Shown: positions 9,057-18,451, counted from the first letter of the stretch. The stretch is 64,000 bases of DNA from CALOAD01 sp942491415 (GCA_942491415.1 CALOAD010000014.1:62001-126000), one strand, 5' to 3'. A program made the numbers and translations. The notes: generated by a model from the sequence alone, not told the origin.

Positions 9057-10712
9057 TTACAATTTATTTTTTTCTGTTTTATTTTCTAAAATTTCTTCTA
9101 GAATTTTAAGGTTATTTCCGGACTCACAATGTGTTTGATCCAGTTCTAATACTTTTTTATAGGTTTCTCTTGCCATTTCGGGTTCTTTAATATATTCATA
9201 AGTAAGGGCAAGATTATATAATGTTTCTGTTGCTTCAGGTTTGATTTCAATAGCTTTTTTAAAGCAATCCAAAGCTTTTTCATATTCTTTTTTTATTCCG
9301 TAAATGGTTCCTAAAGATGTAAATGCCTGATGGTTGTTGCTATCTCTCCCGGTTGCCTGAATATAAAGATTTGCAGCCATTTCATAGTTTTTCATTTCAT
9401 CATAAACATGTCCTAAATGAAGGTATATTAATGAATCTTCGGGATCCAATTCCATTGCTTTTTTAAATTGAGTTATAGCTTGTTCGTAATTTTTTATTTT
9501 ATGGTTTGTTTTTGCCAGATTAAAATAAATGTCACTGTTTTTATTATTGTATTGTAGTGCCATTGTAAATTTATCAAAAGCTTGTTGATATTCTTCTTTG
9601 TTGAAAAGAAAGACAGCCCAATTACAAATAACAGAGCTTAGATAATCTTTATAATACTCAAGTTTTGATTCAGATGCAGAACTATAAATTAGCTCCTTTA
9701 ATAAAGTTACAGCCTCTTCAAACATTTCTTTCATTTCAAAAGCGTTAGCAAGAGTTATTTTGGGATAATCAGCATTGGGTTCTGCTTTTAACAATTCTTG
9801 TCCTGTTTCTATGGCTTTATCATAATCACGTGCTTCAACATAGGTGTTTGCAATTTCGTTTAAAACAATACTTTTGTTGTTAGAATCGAGATACATTATT
9901 CTATTAAGTGTTTTTATAGCCTCTTCGTAGTTCTTTTCTTTTTTTTGCAATTCTACAAGTTTTTTTAAAGCATCTAGATTATCGGGTTCAAGTTCTATTA
10001 CTTGTTCCAGTATTTCGATGCTTTTTTTCGGTTTGTCATTTTTTAAGTATAAGCCTGCCAGTTCTTTTAAAATAGTTATATTATTTTCATCGTTTTGCAG
10101 GATAATTTCATATTCTTTTACAGCGCTGGAATAATCGTTTCTTTTTAGAAATAATTTTGCAACTTTTTGCCTTGATACCATATCGGAGGGATCGTGCAGT
10201 AAAACTTGTTTATAAAAGCTTATAGCACTTCTATTCTCACTAACCAGTTCGTGACATAAGGCGATTTGTTTTAAAACTTTAATGTTGCCGGGTTCTTTTT
10301 TTATAACAAAGTTAAATTCTTCGAGAGCTTTTTTGTATAGGTTTAGATTAAATAAAGTTAACCCTAAGTTATATCTTGTATCTACGTGACTTGGGTTGTT
10401 TTTTTTGATCAATTGGAATTGTTTTAAAGCCTTTTGATAATGTTCTTTTTCCAAGTAAAGTTTACCTAAAATGAATGAAGAAACAAGGTCTTTAGGATTT
10501 ACTTTAACTGCTTTTTCTGAAGCTAAAATAGCTTCGTCCAAGTCTCCTTTATGATATTTATAGGCGGTTTCTTTTTGAAGTTTATTTACAAGTTCATCAT
10601 TATTTACTTGTGTTTTTTCGCTACTTTCCGGTGTGTTTAGCAATATTTTATACATAGAAGCTATTATTACGCCAAAAAATAGAATAGCCGGGATTATTAT
10701 AGTTTCTTTCAT
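9057..10712 (-). CDS. membrane-anchored TPR-repeat protein
   Basis: 551 residues. One N-terminal membrane segment (about residues 4-22, IIIPAILFFGVIIASMYKIL) is followed by a linker and about 13-14 tandem tetratricopeptide repeats that fill residues 50-545; repeated W/Y-x2-LG-x-L-Y patterns with A-I-x-x-F/Y-x-K-A are plain, such as YEKALDCFKKAIEIKPEA. TPR arrays hold partner proteins; no catalytic domain is seen. The orientation is probably repeat domain outside the membrane or in the cytoplasm; the sequence does not decide. It lies downstream of the divergent intergenic region shared with the secretion operon, and upstream of ndk-tgt. The specific partner is unknown. Confidence 0.85.
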   Translation of the reverse strand: MKETIIIPAILFFGVIIASMYKILLNTPESSEKTQVNNDELVNKLQKETAYKYHKGDLDEAILASEKAVKVNPKDLVSSFILGKLYLEKEHYQKALKQFQLIKKNNPSHVDTRYNLGLTLFNLNLYKKALEEFNFVIKKEPGNIKVLKQIALCHELVSENRSAISFYKQVLLHDPSDMVSRQKVAKLFLKRNDYSSAVKEYEIILQNDENNITILKELAGLYLKNDKPKKSIEILEQVIELEPDNLDALKKLVELQKKEKNYEEAIKTLNRIMYLDSNNKSIVLNEIANTYVEARDYDKAIETGQELLKAEPNADYPKITLANAFEMKEMFEEAVTLLKELIYSSASESKLEYYKDYLSSVICNWAVFLFNKEEYQQAFDKFTMALQYNNKNSDIYFNLAKTNHKIKNYEQAITQFKKAMELDPEDSLIYLHLGHVYDEMKNYEMAANLYIQATGRDSNNHQAFTSLGTIYGIKKEYEKALDCFKKAIEIKPEATETLYNLALTYEYIKEPEMARETYKKVLELDQTHCESGNNLKILEEILENKTEKNKL

Positions 10713-10998
10713 TTTATTCCCAAAAAATTATTAAAATAGTCGAATCCGAACTTAAATATTATATTATATTTTATTCGGTTTGGGTATTAAATTTTAAGAT
10801 TTAATCTATATGTATTAATACGCCCGAGTTGTAAGTTGAATTTAAAACTCCATTTGAATAGATTTTAAACGATTTAACAATTCAAGTTAATAAACATTTG
10901 GCTTTCTAAATTATTCGATAAGGTAATATTCATTTTTCTCTAGAAATAATAAGTATTTAAGTAAGGAAATACTTAAAAAAATCTTCGGAGAATTTAAA
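10713..10998. other. divergent intergenic region upstream of TPR gene and secretion operon
   Basis: 286 bases with no plausible gene. It must hold promoters for the TPR gene (minus) and for the secretion operon (plus). A weak 8-bp hairpin, AAGTATTT at 10951-10958 with AAATACTT at 10967-10974, sits directly before the CGGAG ribosome site (10986-10990) of the exporter gene. No consensus promoter is convincing by eye. Confidence 0.4.
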
Positions 10999-12771
10999 TT
11001 GAATGAAACTTTTGAAAATATTTCGAAAGACAATGAGTCTTTTAAAGATAAACCATTTACCTTTAATTGGTATTTGAATTTATTTTCTAAAAACTATTCT
11101 TTGACTGCTCAAATGATTTTATCCTCTTTGATTCTTCAGTTTTTGGCTTTGGGATTACCTATTTTTTATATAGTAATTTTTGATAGAGTTTTTGGGCGTC
11201 AAAATCTTGCGGCTTTGGACGTAATGGCTGTTGGAATGATAATGGTTCTTGTAGTCGATTTTATTGTGAAAATTCTTAGATCTCAAATCCTTTCTCACTT
11301 TGTGGAATTGATAAATAAAAACAGCCTAATATTTTATATAAATTCATTGAAGTTATCGTTTAATAAATTTTTAAAAAGAAATGATAGCAAAAAAGCTGTA
11401 GGACGTTTAAGTGAGCTTTTTAACGCTAATCTTTTTCTTGCTCAATCTGTTTTAGTTTCATCTTTAGATGCGGTTTTTTCAGTTTTTATTTTGGCGGTTT
11501 TGTTTTTCATGAGCCCAAAACTTGCTTTTATTGCTGTTTTTCCTGTTATTCCAATAGCTTTGTTAGTATTTTTTAAGTCCCCAAGGCAAAAAGAAAAGGC
11601 GCTTAACGAAAAAAGTAATGAAATCAAAAGCAAATTTGTACTATCAGAATTTATAAATAATAGTGAGACAATAAAATCATCAAATTCTCAAGATCGTTTT
11701 GCTCAAAGTATATTCAGCAAAATAAACACTTCCGTAGAAGGAAATTTTGGCGTAACAAATGATAAAATATTTGCTAATGCTGATCTTAATTTCATTATTA
11801 ATTTAGGTTCTTTTGCTGTTTTATATTTCGGGGCTCATGATGTGCTTCAAGGGCATATTTCCTTTGGAATTTATCTTGCTATAAGCATAATAGGGCGCAA
11901 TTTTGTATCGGGAATTCAAAAGGTTTTAGTTTCTATTCAAAAATTAATGGAATCACTGGTTGTGATTGATGATGTTAAAAATATGATGCAATTTCAAGAA
12001 AATCAAAGTTTTTCTGGCATCAAAATAGATGATTTCTCGGGAAATATAAGGTTTGAAAATGTTTCGTTTAGTTATAGTTCTAATTTGCCCAAAGTACTTG
12101 ATAGTCTTTCCTTTGAAATTAACTCAGGAGAGAAAATAGTAATAACAGGTAAAAATGGAGCAGGAAAAACAACGCTAGTAAGACTTATGCAAGGATTGCT
12201 AAATTCTGATGAAGGTATTATTGAGATCGATAATAAAAATATTATCAGCCTTTGCAAAAATGATTTAAACAAAAATATAGGTACCGCCTTGCAGGCGCCC
12301 GGCATGTTTTCGGGTTCTATTAGAGATAATATCACCTTGTTTAACGATGATATTTCTGTAAATCAAATAATGGAAGCTTGCTCTATTGTTGAGCTTGATT
12401 CGCTTATAACGTCACTCCCTGATGGACTTGATACAAAAATTTTATCAATGGGAATGAATCTATCAGGAGGTCAAAGAGCTAAAATTGCGCTTGCAAGAGT
12501 GCTTTTAAATAACCCTCAAATGTTAGTTTTAGATGAAGCAACTTCAATGATAGATGCAAAACAAAATGAGCAGATTTACTCAAAAATTTTTGAATTATAC
12601 AAGGATAAAACCTGCATTTTCATAACCAATAACTTAAATGTACATAAAAAAGCTGATAGGATATTAGTTTTACACTCAGGGAAAATAGCAGAGAAAGGCG
12701 TTTTTGATGATTTAATTGAAAGCCGTCATTATTACTATAACTTACATATAAACCATTTAGCGTTGAGGTAA
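10999..12771 (+). CDS. type I secretion ABC exporter (permease/ATPase)
   Basis: 590 residues, inner-membrane exporter subunit. Membrane segments fill about residues 35-320. The nucleotide-binding domain follows: Walker A GKNGAGKTT (from residue 384), Q-loop ALQAPGMFSGSIRDN, signature LSGGQRAKIALARVLL, Walker B MLVLDEATS. At the H-loop, where ABC ATPases have histidine, it reads ITNNL with N544, so hydrolysis may be slowed or altered. There is no N-terminal C39 peptidase. The start is TTG at 10999 with CGGAG eight bases upstream. HlyD-like and TolC-like genes follow within six bases each, which defines a type I secretion system; no cargo with glycine-rich calcium repeats is seen nearby. Confidence 0.88.
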   Translation: MNETFENISKDNESFKDKPFTFNWYLNLFSKNYSLTAQMILSSLILQFLALGLPIFYIVIFDRVFGRQNLAALDVMAVGMIMVLVVDFIVKILRSQILSHFVELINKNSLIFYINSLKLSFNKFLKRNDSKKAVGRLSELFNANLFLAQSVLVSSLDAVFSVFILAVLFFMSPKLAFIAVFPVIPIALLVFFKSPRQKEKALNEKSNEIKSKFVLSEFINNSETIKSSNSQDRFAQSIFSKINTSVEGNFGVTNDKIFANADLNFIINLGSFAVLYFGAHDVLQGHISFGIYLAISIIGRNFVSGIQKVLVSIQKLMESLVVIDDVKNMMQFQENQSFSGIKIDDFSGNIRFENVSFSYSSNLPKVLDSLSFEINSGEKIVITGKNGAGKTTLVRLMQGLLNSDEGIIEIDNKNIISLCKNDLNKNIGTALQAPGMFSGSIRDNITLFNDDISVNQIMEACSIVELDSLITSLPDGLDTKILSMGMNLSGGQRAKIALARVLLNNPQMLVLDEATSMIDAKQNEQIYSKIFELYKDKTCIFITNNLNVHKKADRILVLHSGKIAEKGVFDDLIESRHYYYNLHINHLALR

Positions 12772-12776
12772 AAATA

Positions 12777-14102
12777 ATGAAAAATCCTGCAAAACTTTCA
12801 GAAAATATAATAAAAAATGGATCAAGCTACTATGGTAGTGTAGATTCAAAACAAGGTAATGCTCAAAAGACATCGTTAATATTTTTATTATCATTGGTTT
12901 TTGGAATAGGTATTCTTGGAGGATGGTTTTCTTTAGGAACTTTGGAAGAGTCTGTTCCCGGGATTGGTCAATTTGTGCCGGAGCAAAAAGTTAGAAAAGT
13001 AACAGCTCCTTTCAATGGTGTTGTGGCGCATCTTTTGGCGTATGAAAATCAGGAAGTTAAAAAAGGGCAGGTATTGGCAGTATTAGATCCTGACTTGCTA
13101 AAAATAGAACAACTGGGAATAAAAGAGAGAATTGCCATTTTAAGCCAAGAAGTAGATTCAATAGAAACTTCTTATGAAGGCAAAAATAATGAAAAAATAT
13201 CAAAAGGGTTAAATAATGCTTGGCTTGATGCTACAAAAAAATCTTACCAATCTCGTATCACCTCGGCGCACAAGCAAATAGAGCGTGCCGGTTACATATA
13301 CAAGGCTGCAAAAGAAAATTTCATAAAAGTCCAAAGTATGCTCGATAATTCTAAATATTTGCTTTCTAAATATCGAATTTTGTTCGAAAAAGGTGGTATT
13401 TCAAGAAATAAATTAAAAGAATATGAAATGGAAGTATTGAAATTAAATAGCGATCTTGCTTCTAAAAAAGCCGATATGGAGGCTAAAAAAGCTGCTTTAA
13501 TACAAGCAAAAGAGCTTCCAAATGAAATTACGGGGACTTTTCATAAAGAATTAATGGACAAAGCTTTGGTGTCAAGTCAAGAATTGGCAACTTTAAAAAA
13601 TCAAAGCCTTAAAAACGAGCTTGTGTTTAAAAGACAAGAGATTATAGCACCTATAAGCGGTATTGTTAATACTCAAAACTTAACGGGAAACGGTGAAACC
13701 ATTACAGGTGGTGAAATATTAATGTCGATAGTTCCTGTTGATTCAGAAGTGATAGCCGAAGTAAAAGTATCTAATAGAGATATGAGTTATATCAAAATCG
13801 GGCAAAAAGTGTCTATGCGCATTGATGCGATGCCTTATCAACGTTTTGGAAAAATCAAAGGAATTGTGGCTTCTATATCTCCCTCAACAATAGAAAACAA
13901 AGAAGGAAAATCCTTTTATATGGTAAAAATAAAGCCTGAAAAGCCTTATATGAATGACCGCAATGGAGATAAGCATTTTATAAAATCAGGAATGACCGTT
14001 TCGGCAGATTTTGTAACTCGAAATAAGCGAATTGTGGATTTTCTGGTAGAACCAATTCAGTACAAAGTAGATAGAGCTTTTAGAGATCCTTCAACAAAGT
14101 AG
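12777..14102 (+). CDS. HlyD-family periplasmic adaptor of type I secretion
   Basis: 441 residues, bridges the ABC exporter to the outer-membrane channel. One N-terminal membrane segment (about 34-56, SLIFLLSLVFGIGILGGWFS) is followed by a biotinyl-lipoyl half-motif (VRKVTAPFNGVVAHLLAYENQEVKKGQVLAVLDP), shown by VTAPFNGVVAHLLAYENQEV. A long coiled-coil hairpin spans about residues 105-285, then the second lipoyl half IIAPISGIVNTQNLTGNG and beta-barrel domains. This is the standard HlyD/PrtE layout. GAGG precedes the ATG, five bases after the exporter gene. The C-terminal ~80 residues include the RND/HlyD-type TVSADFVTRNKRI region. Confidence 0.92.
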   Translation: MKNPAKLSENIIKNGSSYYGSVDSKQGNAQKTSLIFLLSLVFGIGILGGWFSLGTLEESVPGIGQFVPEQKVRKVTAPFNGVVAHLLAYENQEVKKGQVLAVLDPDLLKIEQLGIKERIAILSQEVDSIETSYEGKNNEKISKGLNNAWLDATKKSYQSRITSAHKQIERAGYIYKAAKENFIKVQSMLDNSKYLLSKYRILFEKGGISRNKLKEYEMEVLKLNSDLASKKADMEAKKAALIQAKELPNEITGTFHKELMDKALVSSQELATLKNQSLKNELVFKRQEIIAPISGIVNTQNLTGNGETITGGEILMSIVPVDSEVIAEVKVSNRDMSYIKIGQKVSMRIDAMPYQRFGKIKGIVASISPSTIENKEGKSFYMVKIKPEKPYMNDRNGDKHFIKSGMTVSADFVTRNKRIVDFLVEPIQYKVDRAFRDPSTK

Positions 14103-14108
14103 ATTGCA

Positions 14109-15473
14109 ATGAGAAAAAATGTTTTAATTATTTTTTTTATAGCCTATTTCTTTTCAATATTGCAAAGTTTTGCCATTGAAGATCCTTTGGCTGAGCCTTT
14201 AAAATTCGACTTGAGGGCTGTTATAAATCGAGTGGATTCTCAAAATATTGATATAAAAATATCTAAAGCTTCTTTAAATATTGCAAAAGCCAACTACATA
14301 AAATCTTTTTCTCCTTTATTTCCCTCGATTGAAGCAGGATTTTCTGCTGAAAAATTTGATGGTGCAGAGGTTATTCTCGTTTCAAATCCTGTTGATATTG
14401 ACAGAACTACGTATAGACCCACTTTATCAGCAAATCATTCAATATCATTGGGTGGGGCTGATTTTTTTAGAATTGGAATTTATAAAAACAAGTATAAAAA
14501 ACTAAAAACCGAACACACAAAAACAGTCCAAAATTCGTTGAAAAATTCTTTAGAATTGTATTATAAATGGGTTTCAAGTTGTTATGAAATCAAAAAAGCA
14601 GAAGCTGAATATGAAGAAGCTAAAAAAATGCTGAAAATAGCTCAAAATAAAGAAACATTAGGGTTTAACACTAGTCTGAACGTTATGCAATCCAAGCATT
14701 ATTTATCGGATACGGAAAAAATCCTTTTAGAAACTAAAAGCAAACGCTTGGAGAATTTGCTTAATCTTAGAACCTGTTTGAACATAGATCATTTTAATCA
14801 AATAACCTTAAAAGACACTAGAATTGAACCGCTAAAACTTTTTAAAGACAATCTTTCTCTTCCCTCCTTATTTTTGGTTGCGCAAAAAAATCACCCTGAT
14901 TTAGCAAGGCTTGAGTTTCTTGTTAGTGAATCAAAAAACGAGTTGAAATTTGCGTGGGCAAATTTACTTCCTACCGTTAATCTTAGCACTTATATTAGAG
15001 GTATTGGTCCTGATTTTTCCGGAATGAAAAGGACATCTCAGGGGAATTTTTCTTTAAATATAGATTTATTAAGATATATGGGGGTTCATTCTTTTAGCTC
15101 AATAAAAGAAGCAAAATTCAAACTTGAAAAGGCTGTTTTAGAAAAAGAAAAAGCGATAAATTCTTTTTACGTTGATATCTCAAAAACCTACAATGCTTAT
15201 AACATTAGCAAAAAACAATTATCAGTTGCAAAAGAAAAAATGGCACTGGCAAAAGAAGAATATCAAATTAACTTGGATAAATATGAATGTGGGGATATTT
15301 CCCAATTGGATCTTTTAAGTTCTAAAACGGCTTTAACAAGATCGAAAGCTGATTATGTAAATTCAGTGAGTATTAGCAATATTTCACAAATTCAATTGTT
15401 GCATTCAGTAGGAATTTTAAGTGCAGACCTATTATTAAAACACCTTGATAGTAATGAAGAAGTAGGTTTGTAA
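14109..15473 (+). CDS. TolC-like outer-membrane channel protein
   Basis: 454 residues. A signal peptide (MRKNVLIIFFIAYFFSILQS, cleavage near FAIED) precedes two repeats of long amphipathic helices with short strand regions, as in TolC/OEP proteins: ISKASLNIAKANYIKSFSPL in the first and FAWANLLPTVNLSTYIRG in the second. Conserved patterns such as YKWVSSCYEIKKAEAEYEEA and a DISQLDLLSSKTALTRSKADY helix are typical. It completes the tripartite exporter with the two genes upstream, six bases away. Its presence is good evidence for an outer membrane. A more specific substrate cannot be assigned. Confidence 0.9.
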   Translation: MRKNVLIIFFIAYFFSILQSFAIEDPLAEPLKFDLRAVINRVDSQNIDIKISKASLNIAKANYIKSFSPLFPSIEAGFSAEKFDGAEVILVSNPVDIDRTTYRPTLSANHSISLGGADFFRIGIYKNKYKKLKTEHTKTVQNSLKNSLELYYKWVSSCYEIKKAEAEYEEAKKMLKIAQNKETLGFNTSLNVMQSKHYLSDTEKILLETKSKRLENLLNLRTCLNIDHFNQITLKDTRIEPLKLFKDNLSLPSLFLVAQKNHPDLARLEFLVSESKNELKFAWANLLPTVNLSTYIRGIGPDFSGMKRTSQGNFSLNIDLLRYMGVHSFSSIKEAKFKLEKAVLEKEKAINSFYVDISKTYNAYNISKKQLSVAKEKMALAKEEYQINLDKYECGDISQLDLLSSKTALTRSKADYVNSVSISNISQIQLLHSVGILSADLLLKHLDSNEEVGL

Positions 15474-15474
15474 G

Positions 15475-15927
15475 ATGAGTAAAAGAAATTTGAAACGAAT
15501 ATTTTTTATAACTTCTTTTTTAATTTTAGCAATCAGCTTGGTTGTGAAATTCGTTTTTGACGGAGCAGCATATAGCAAATGGCTTTCTTTTGAATCCTTT
15601 TTGAAAAATATCACAGGAGGCGTTGTTATAAATAAAACTAACCATAATATTTTTATTGCGGACTGGACAAACGAACTAGTTTTGCCATCAGGGCAAAACT
15701 CAAAAACTATAGGTGTTTCAGATGCTGATTATATCGTCATTAAAACTCCTGTTTATTTTGATTCAAAGGTCTATAAATACGGAATAATAAAGCTTTGCGA
15801 TTTTTCATCCGTTTCAATTTCAGAATCCAAGAATATAGATATTATAAAACCTTCATTATCTTATAGTCTTTGCAGATCAATGGGTGAAGGTGGTTGGTAT
15901 GAATCTTTCAGCGAGGTTATTAAATAA
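15475..15927 (+). CDS. small single-pass membrane protein of unknown function
   Basis: 150 residues, not recognised. A basic N-terminus precedes one membrane segment (about 10-28, IFFITSFLILAISLVVKFVF). The remainder is a small, probably extracytoplasmic, strand-rich domain with NITGGVVINKTNHNIFIADW and the tail SYSLCRSMGEGGWYESFSE. It begins one base after the TolC-like stop codon and ends directly against the first glycosyltransferase, so it belongs to the same transcript. It lacks calcium-binding repeats and a C-terminal secretion signal, so it does not look like cargo; an accessory subunit of the exporter or of a glycan step is possible. Confidence 0.6.
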   Translation: MSKRNLKRIFFITSFLILAISLVVKFVFDGAAYSKWLSFESFLKNITGGVVINKTNHNIFIADWTNELVLPSGQNSKTIGVSDADYIVIKTPVYFDSKVYKYGIIKLCDFSSVSISESKNIDIIKPSLSYSLCRSMGEGGWYESFSEVIK

Positions 15928-17181
15928 ATGAAGAAAATATTGTTTGTGAATAACTTTTTCTCGCCTTTTGGTGGGGCTGAAAAAATTATGTACCAAGAAT
16001 CATTAGCTCTTAAAGATAAAGGGTTTCAAGTTGAATATTTTGCGACCGATAAAAAACCTTACTTTGATAACGGATATAAAAATTCCGATTTTTTTACCCC
16101 TTTTCATGGTCACCAAAAGAATTTAAGTACGGTTGCAAGAGTTATTCATAACTCAAAAGCTCAAAGTGATTTTAAAGAAGCTTTGCATCAATTAAAACCT
16201 GATATTGTTCATATTCATAATATTCATTATCACCTTACAAGCGCTGTTTTGGAGGTTTTAAAACAAGAAAATATTCCTACCGTTATGACATTGCACGATC
16301 CAAGGATCTTTTGCCCCGGAGGTAAGCTAATAAAAGGGGAGAAGGGAATTTGTGATAATCCAAATTGTTATAAAGGAGATATTTCAGATTGCGTAAAAAA
16401 TAAATGCAAAGATAATAGCTTGTTAAAAAGTGTTTTAGCTGCATTAGAAGCATATAATTCATGTAAAAATAAACGCTATGAAACCATTTCCCGTTTTATA
16501 TGTCCAAGCCTGGCGATGATGAATTTAGCTTTAAATCAAGGGATTGAAAAATCAAAACTAGAGCTTCTTTATAATTTTATCGATATTAAAAAACATCAAC
16601 TTCAAAAAGTGCGGCAAGGTTCTTATTTCCTTTATGTAGGAAGGTTATCAGCTGAAAAAGGTATTGATGTGCTAATTGATACTTTTTCAAAAATTCCGCA
16701 TATAAATTGCCATATAGTAGGTGATGGTCCGGATCGTGATGTTCTTGAAAACAAAGTAAAGGATTTGAATTTACCAAATATTATATTTAAAGGCTATCAA
16801 GAGGGGCAAAAGCTATGCAATGAATACGAATCTTGCATAGCTACAATTTTACCGAGTAACTGGTTTGAAAATAATCCCATATCGGTTTTAGAATCATTTT
16901 TATATTCAAAACCTTGTATAGCTGCTGATATTGGAGGATTGTCAGAAATTGTAAAGGATGGATTGAACGGATACACTTTTAAAGCAGGCGATTCTCTTGA
17001 TTTATTAGAAGCTGTAACAAAAACGCAAAAAAATCTTCAAAATGCTTTTGATATGGGTATTTACGGTAAAGAATTTTTGGTTGATAACTTTAATATAGAT
17101 ATTCATATTGATTCTTTAATTTCAATTTATAACAGTGTTTTAAACGAAGGTTTTATTTATGAAAATATTATTAATAAATAA
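15928..17181 (+). CDS. GT4-family glycosyltransferase
   Basis: 417 residues, GT-B fold. The N-terminal domain has NNFFSPFGGAEKIMYQESL (acceptor side), and the C-terminal domain has YVGRLSAEKGIDVLID and NPISVLESFLYSKPCIAADIGG, the nucleotide-sugar EX7E-type motif of GT4. A cysteine-rich insertion at residues ~128-165 (CPGG, CDNPNC, CVKNKC) resembles a small metal-binding knuckle and is shared with the next gene. It directly abuts the small membrane protein gene and overlaps the next glycosyltransferase by 23 bases. The sugar donor and acceptor are unknown; surface polysaccharide, or glycosylation of an exported product, are both possible. Confidence 0.88.
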   Translation: MKKILFVNNFFSPFGGAEKIMYQESLALKDKGFQVEYFATDKKPYFDNGYKNSDFFTPFHGHQKNLSTVARVIHNSKAQSDFKEALHQLKPDIVHIHNIHYHLTSAVLEVLKQENIPTVMTLHDPRIFCPGGKLIKGEKGICDNPNCYKGDISDCVKNKCKDNSLLKSVLAALEAYNSCKNKRYETISRFICPSLAMMNLALNQGIEKSKLELLYNFIDIKKHQLQKVRQGSYFLYVGRLSAEKGIDVLIDTFSKIPHINCHIVGDGPDRDVLENKVKDLNLPNIIFKGYQEGQKLCNEYESCIATILPSNWFENNPISVLESFLYSKPCIAADIGGLSEIVKDGLNGYTFKAGDSLDLLEAVTKTQKNLQNAFDMGIYGKEFLVDNFNIDIHIDSLISIYNSVLNEGFIYENIINK

Positions 17182-18451
17182 AGATTTTTCAAAAGAATGT
17201 GGTGGTACGGGTAGATATATTTGGAACTTGGGGCAGTTGCTTCAAAAAAACGGTCATGAAGTTTTTTATTTTGCCAATTCAAGAAAACCTTATTTTATTG
17301 AAAATTACAAATATTCAAAATATTTTCCTAAATATATTGATTATAGAAACTTATCAGTGTTTGAGAAAGTTCGTTATTTTTTCAAACCTTTTTATGATTT
17401 CAGTGCTGAAAAATTGCTACTAGATTACATTCAAGAGATTAAACCCGATGTCATTCATTTAAATTGTTATCATATAAATCTTTCTATATCAGTTTTGAGA
17501 GCTTGTATAAAAAGCAAAGTTCCCTTTGTGGTTACTGTCCATGAGGCAAGTCTTATCTGTCCTTCAGGGGTTTTGCTGAAAGGTGGCTGTAATTATTGCC
17601 GGGAACTTTTTTGCTTAAAAGGGAAAATCTTTGAATGTCTTAGAAACAGATGTTCTTCAGGCAGCTTATTGAAAAGTGTTATTTGCCTTTTAGTATATCT
17701 TTTCGATAATAGCTTAAATCTTTATGAGAAAGTTCCTTTATTTATAACCCCCAGTATAGCTTTGAAAAAACTTGTTGCAAAAAAAATTAAAAATAAAAAA
17801 AGGATAGTACATATCAACAATTTTATTGCCGATGATTTGCTTCAAAATGCAGCTAAAAAAGAAAATGAAGGTTATTTGCTTTATGTCGGTCGTTTGGTTC
17901 GTGAAAAAGGTGTGCAAAATTTACTGTATGCTATAAAACATCTACCTCACTTATCTTTAAAAATAGTAGGAAATGGACCTTATGAAGAAGAATTGAAGAA
18001 TATAGTCAAAGAATTGAGATTAAAAAATGTAGAATTTTGTTGTTATAAATCGGGAAAAGCTCTTGAAGATATATACAAACGTTCATTGGCTGTTATTTTA
18101 CCTTCAATATGTTTCGAAGTTTTCGGTCTTACCGTAATAGAAGCTTTTTCGCATAAAAAACCCGTAATCGGTAGTGATTTAGGTGGCATTTCTGAAATAA
18201 TAGATGATGGAGTCAACGGTTTTATTTTTGAATCTATAAATATTCAGCAATTAAAAAATTTGATAGAATTAATAGCTATAAATCCCAATAAAGCAGTTTT
18301 AATGGGAGAAAAAGCCAGGAGTAAAGCGGAAAATATTTATAATTCACAAAATCATTATTTTAAGATCATAAATGCTTATAACAGTGTAATTGATCAGAGT
18401 AACGTATCGCCAACGCTTAAAGTGGAATCTATAACACAATTACATACTTGA
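17159..18451 (+). CDS. GT4-family glycosyltransferase (paralogue of upstream gene)
   Basis: 430 residues, GT-B fold, clearly related to the preceding gene: same KDFSKECGGTGRYIWNLGQ-type N-terminus, the same cysteine insertion (CPSG, CNYC, CLKG, CLRNRC), then YVGRLVREKGVQNLLYAI and EVFGLTVIEAFSHKKPVIGS. It looks like a tandem duplication that has diverged. GAAGG before the ATG lies inside the end of the upstream gene, suggesting coupling. Its last 19-20 codons overlap the end of the convergent glycosyltransferase gene by 58 bases, so the C-terminal tail beyond about residue 411 may not be ancestral. Confidence 0.87.
   Translation: MKILLINKDFSKECGGTGRYIWNLGQLLQKNGHEVFYFANSRKPYFIENYKYSKYFPKYIDYRNLSVFEKVRYFFKPFYDFSAEKLLLDYIQEIKPDVIHLNCYHINLSISVLRACIKSKVPFVVTVHEASLICPSGVLLKGGCNYCRELFCLKGKIFECLRNRCSSGSLLKSVICLLVYLFDNSLNLYEKVPLFITPSIALKKLVAKKIKNKKRIVHINNFIADDLLQNAAKKENEGYLLYVGRLVREKGVQNLLYAIKHLPHLSLKIVGNGPYEEELKNIVKELRLKNVEFCCYKSGKALEDIYKRSLAVILPSICFEVFGLTVIEAFSHKKPVIGSDLGGISEIIDDGVNGFIFESINIQQLKNLIELIAINPNKAVLMGEKARSKAENIYNSQNHYFKIINAYNSVIDQSNVSPTLKVESITQLHT

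Noticed and set aside
15475..15927. Small membrane protein as type I secretion cargo
   Set aside because: It has an N-terminal membrane anchor, no glycine-rich calcium-binding repeats and no C-terminal secretion signal pattern.
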